NCBI GenBank assembly: GCA_014380705.1
Contig: JACMJI010000335.1
Location: forward strand, 1 to 6,794
Direction of reading: 5' to 3'
Origin: Gorillibacterium sp.
GTDB taxonomy: Bacteria > Bacillota > Bacilli > Paenibacillales > NBRC-103111
Length of the DNA stretch: 6,794 nucleotides
Below, piece after piece: positions 6,247-6,794 of this stretch (position 1 is its first letter; each line of letters begins with the position of its first letter). Both the position numbers and the translations under genes were made by a program. The notes under the pieces were generated by a model. That model did not search any database. It was not told where the DNA came from and worked only from the letters and a program-made list of their open reading frames with translations.

Positions 6247-6510
6247 TTAGGTAAGGATCATCCTAATTCCGCATCGGTAAACGCACGGCACCAAAGGACG
6301 CCGATAGGCGTTTATCCTTGTGAGGATGAATGTCAGCAGAAAATAATGAATTAGACTGGATTTCTCCGCAGACTCATTGTCTTCAGCTTTTCCGCATGAC
6401 AGATCCCAATTATTTTTGCCATAGCTATGTTTAACCAACAAAACTCTTCCTTCAAAATCTGAAATAACTGCTGCTGCTCCGATTAACTTTGCCAAATTAA
6501 TGCCCCCCAT
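6247..6510 (-). pseudogene. Broken NUDIX hydrolase gene
   Basis: The frame runs from an ATG at 6510, or more plausibly from a TTG at 6495 preceded by GGGGGG and a 7-nt spacer, to a TAA at 6247. The first 50 or so residues look like the start of a NUDIX domain: AKLIGAAAVISDFEGRVLLV, then YGKNNWDLSCGKAEDNESAEK. The NUDIX box needs GX5EX7REUXEEXGU; here the GX5E part is present (GKAEDNE), but the following REUXEEXGU is absent and the rest (SSLIHYFLLTF onward) is unrelated to the family. The usual W.LPGG is also altered to WDLSCG. Intact family members are usually about 130-160 residues, so both the catalytic core and the length are lost. A shifted frame at about 6308-6331 reads IHPHKDKR, which may be a remnant of the region after the box, suggesting an internal deletion plus frameshift. 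It is probably inactive. Confidence 0.7.
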
Positions 6511-6535
6511 GGATTATTGCCTACTCCAATATAAA

Positions 6536-6570
6536 CCAAATAGTGGAAGTTGCCACTCACCTGTCCGTTA
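6536..6570 (-). repeat. Inverted relative of the right-edge repeat unit
   Basis: Read on the minus strand this begins TAACGGA and ends TATTTGG, the same two ends as the plus-strand unit at 6722-6747, but with a longer middle (21 instead of 12 nt). The middle can fold as AGTGG-N6-CCACT. Together with the units at the right edge it brackets the orphan terminator in opposite orientation. Confidence 0.5.
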
Positions 6571-6577
6571 CATCATC

Positions 6578-6617
6578 AAAAAAAGAGATCCTGAAACTGC
6601 ACGGCAGCCTGGATCTC
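6578..6617 (-). terminator. Orphan minus-strand intrinsic terminator
   Basis: On the minus strand GAGATCC (6617-6611) pairs with GGATCTC (6591-6585), with an inner CTGC/GCAG stem (6607-6604 with 6600-6597), and is followed directly by T7 (6584-6578). No intact gene lies upstream within the window. A 64-codon open stretch (6770 to the TGA at 6576) ends inside the T-tract but has no good start and overlaps repeats, so it is not called as a gene. Confidence 0.75.
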
Positions 6618-6721
6618 ATCTGAAGTAAAGTTCTCTGTAAATGTAGTCATGGAGGCTATTGTCCCGCTAACTTTTCCTTTTGAAACTCTCGTTACCCATT
6701 TGTAGAGCAGCAATGGTTCTG

Positions 6722-6794
6722 TAACGGAAGTGAGCGACGTTATTTGGTCAAAAAGTCGAGTTTTGATATTCTAACGGAACCATAGGCTCTTATT
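6722..6794 (+). repeat. Start of a 50-bp-period tandem repeat running off the right edge
   Basis: TAACGGAA at 6722-6729 recurs at 6772-6779, exactly 50 bp later. In both copies a 10-nt variable stretch is followed by TTATT (6740-6744 and 6790-6794). A more degenerate unit may precede it from about 6668. The second unit is cut by the window edge. Confidence 0.6.

Noticed and set aside
6188..6250. 20-codon plus-strand peptide frame
   Set aside because: No ribosome-binding site and no context that supports a small gene.

Overview
The window looks like chromosomal DNA from a Paenibacillus-type, low-to-mid GC, Gram-positive endospore former. The evidence is strong G-rich Shine-Dalgarno sites ahead of most genes, an LCP (LytR-CpsA-Psr) cell-wall protein, a secreted polysaccharide deacetylase carrying a copper-amine-oxidase-N-like domain, and a MoxR/DUF58 pair. 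The genus is inferred from protein style, not from a marker gene.

Layout. From 4541 leftwards to the window edge, five genes run on the minus strand. In transcription order they are a Bcp/PrxQ thiol peroxidase (4541-4077), an alpha/beta-hydrolase (4064-3399), a secreted polysaccharide deacetylase (3196-1568), a MoxR-family AAA+ ATPase (1513-530) and the N-terminal part of a DUF58 protein (519 to the edge). The first two are 12 bp apart. The last three are closely packed, with gaps of 54 and 10 bp. The 202-bp gap between hydrolase and deacetylase holds a 9-bp tandem repeat and a large palindrome next to the deacetylase ribosome-binding site. A 484-bp divergent intergenic region (4542-5025) separates this group from a plus-strand LCP gene (5026-6057), which ends in a clear intrinsic terminator (6101-6148). 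The right end (6149-6794) carries no intact gene. It holds a broken NUDIX hydrolase gene, an orphan minus-strand terminator and the edge of a degenerate intergenic repeat with a 50-bp period.

How the genes relate. The LCP protein (attachment of anionic glycopolymers to peptidoglycan) and the deacetylase (de-N- or de-O-acetylation of cell-wall or other polysaccharide) both act at the cell surface. MoxR and DUF58 commonly form an operon, often with a transglutaminase-like membrane protein, in which the ATPase is thought to act as a chaperone for a membrane-associated complex. Bcp detoxifies peroxides in the cytoplasm. The hydrolase has no assignable substrate.

I see no phage, CRISPR, transposase or defence genes. 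The most unusual items are non-coding: a nested palindrome that could hide the deacetylase ribosome-binding site, and the repeat element at the right edge.
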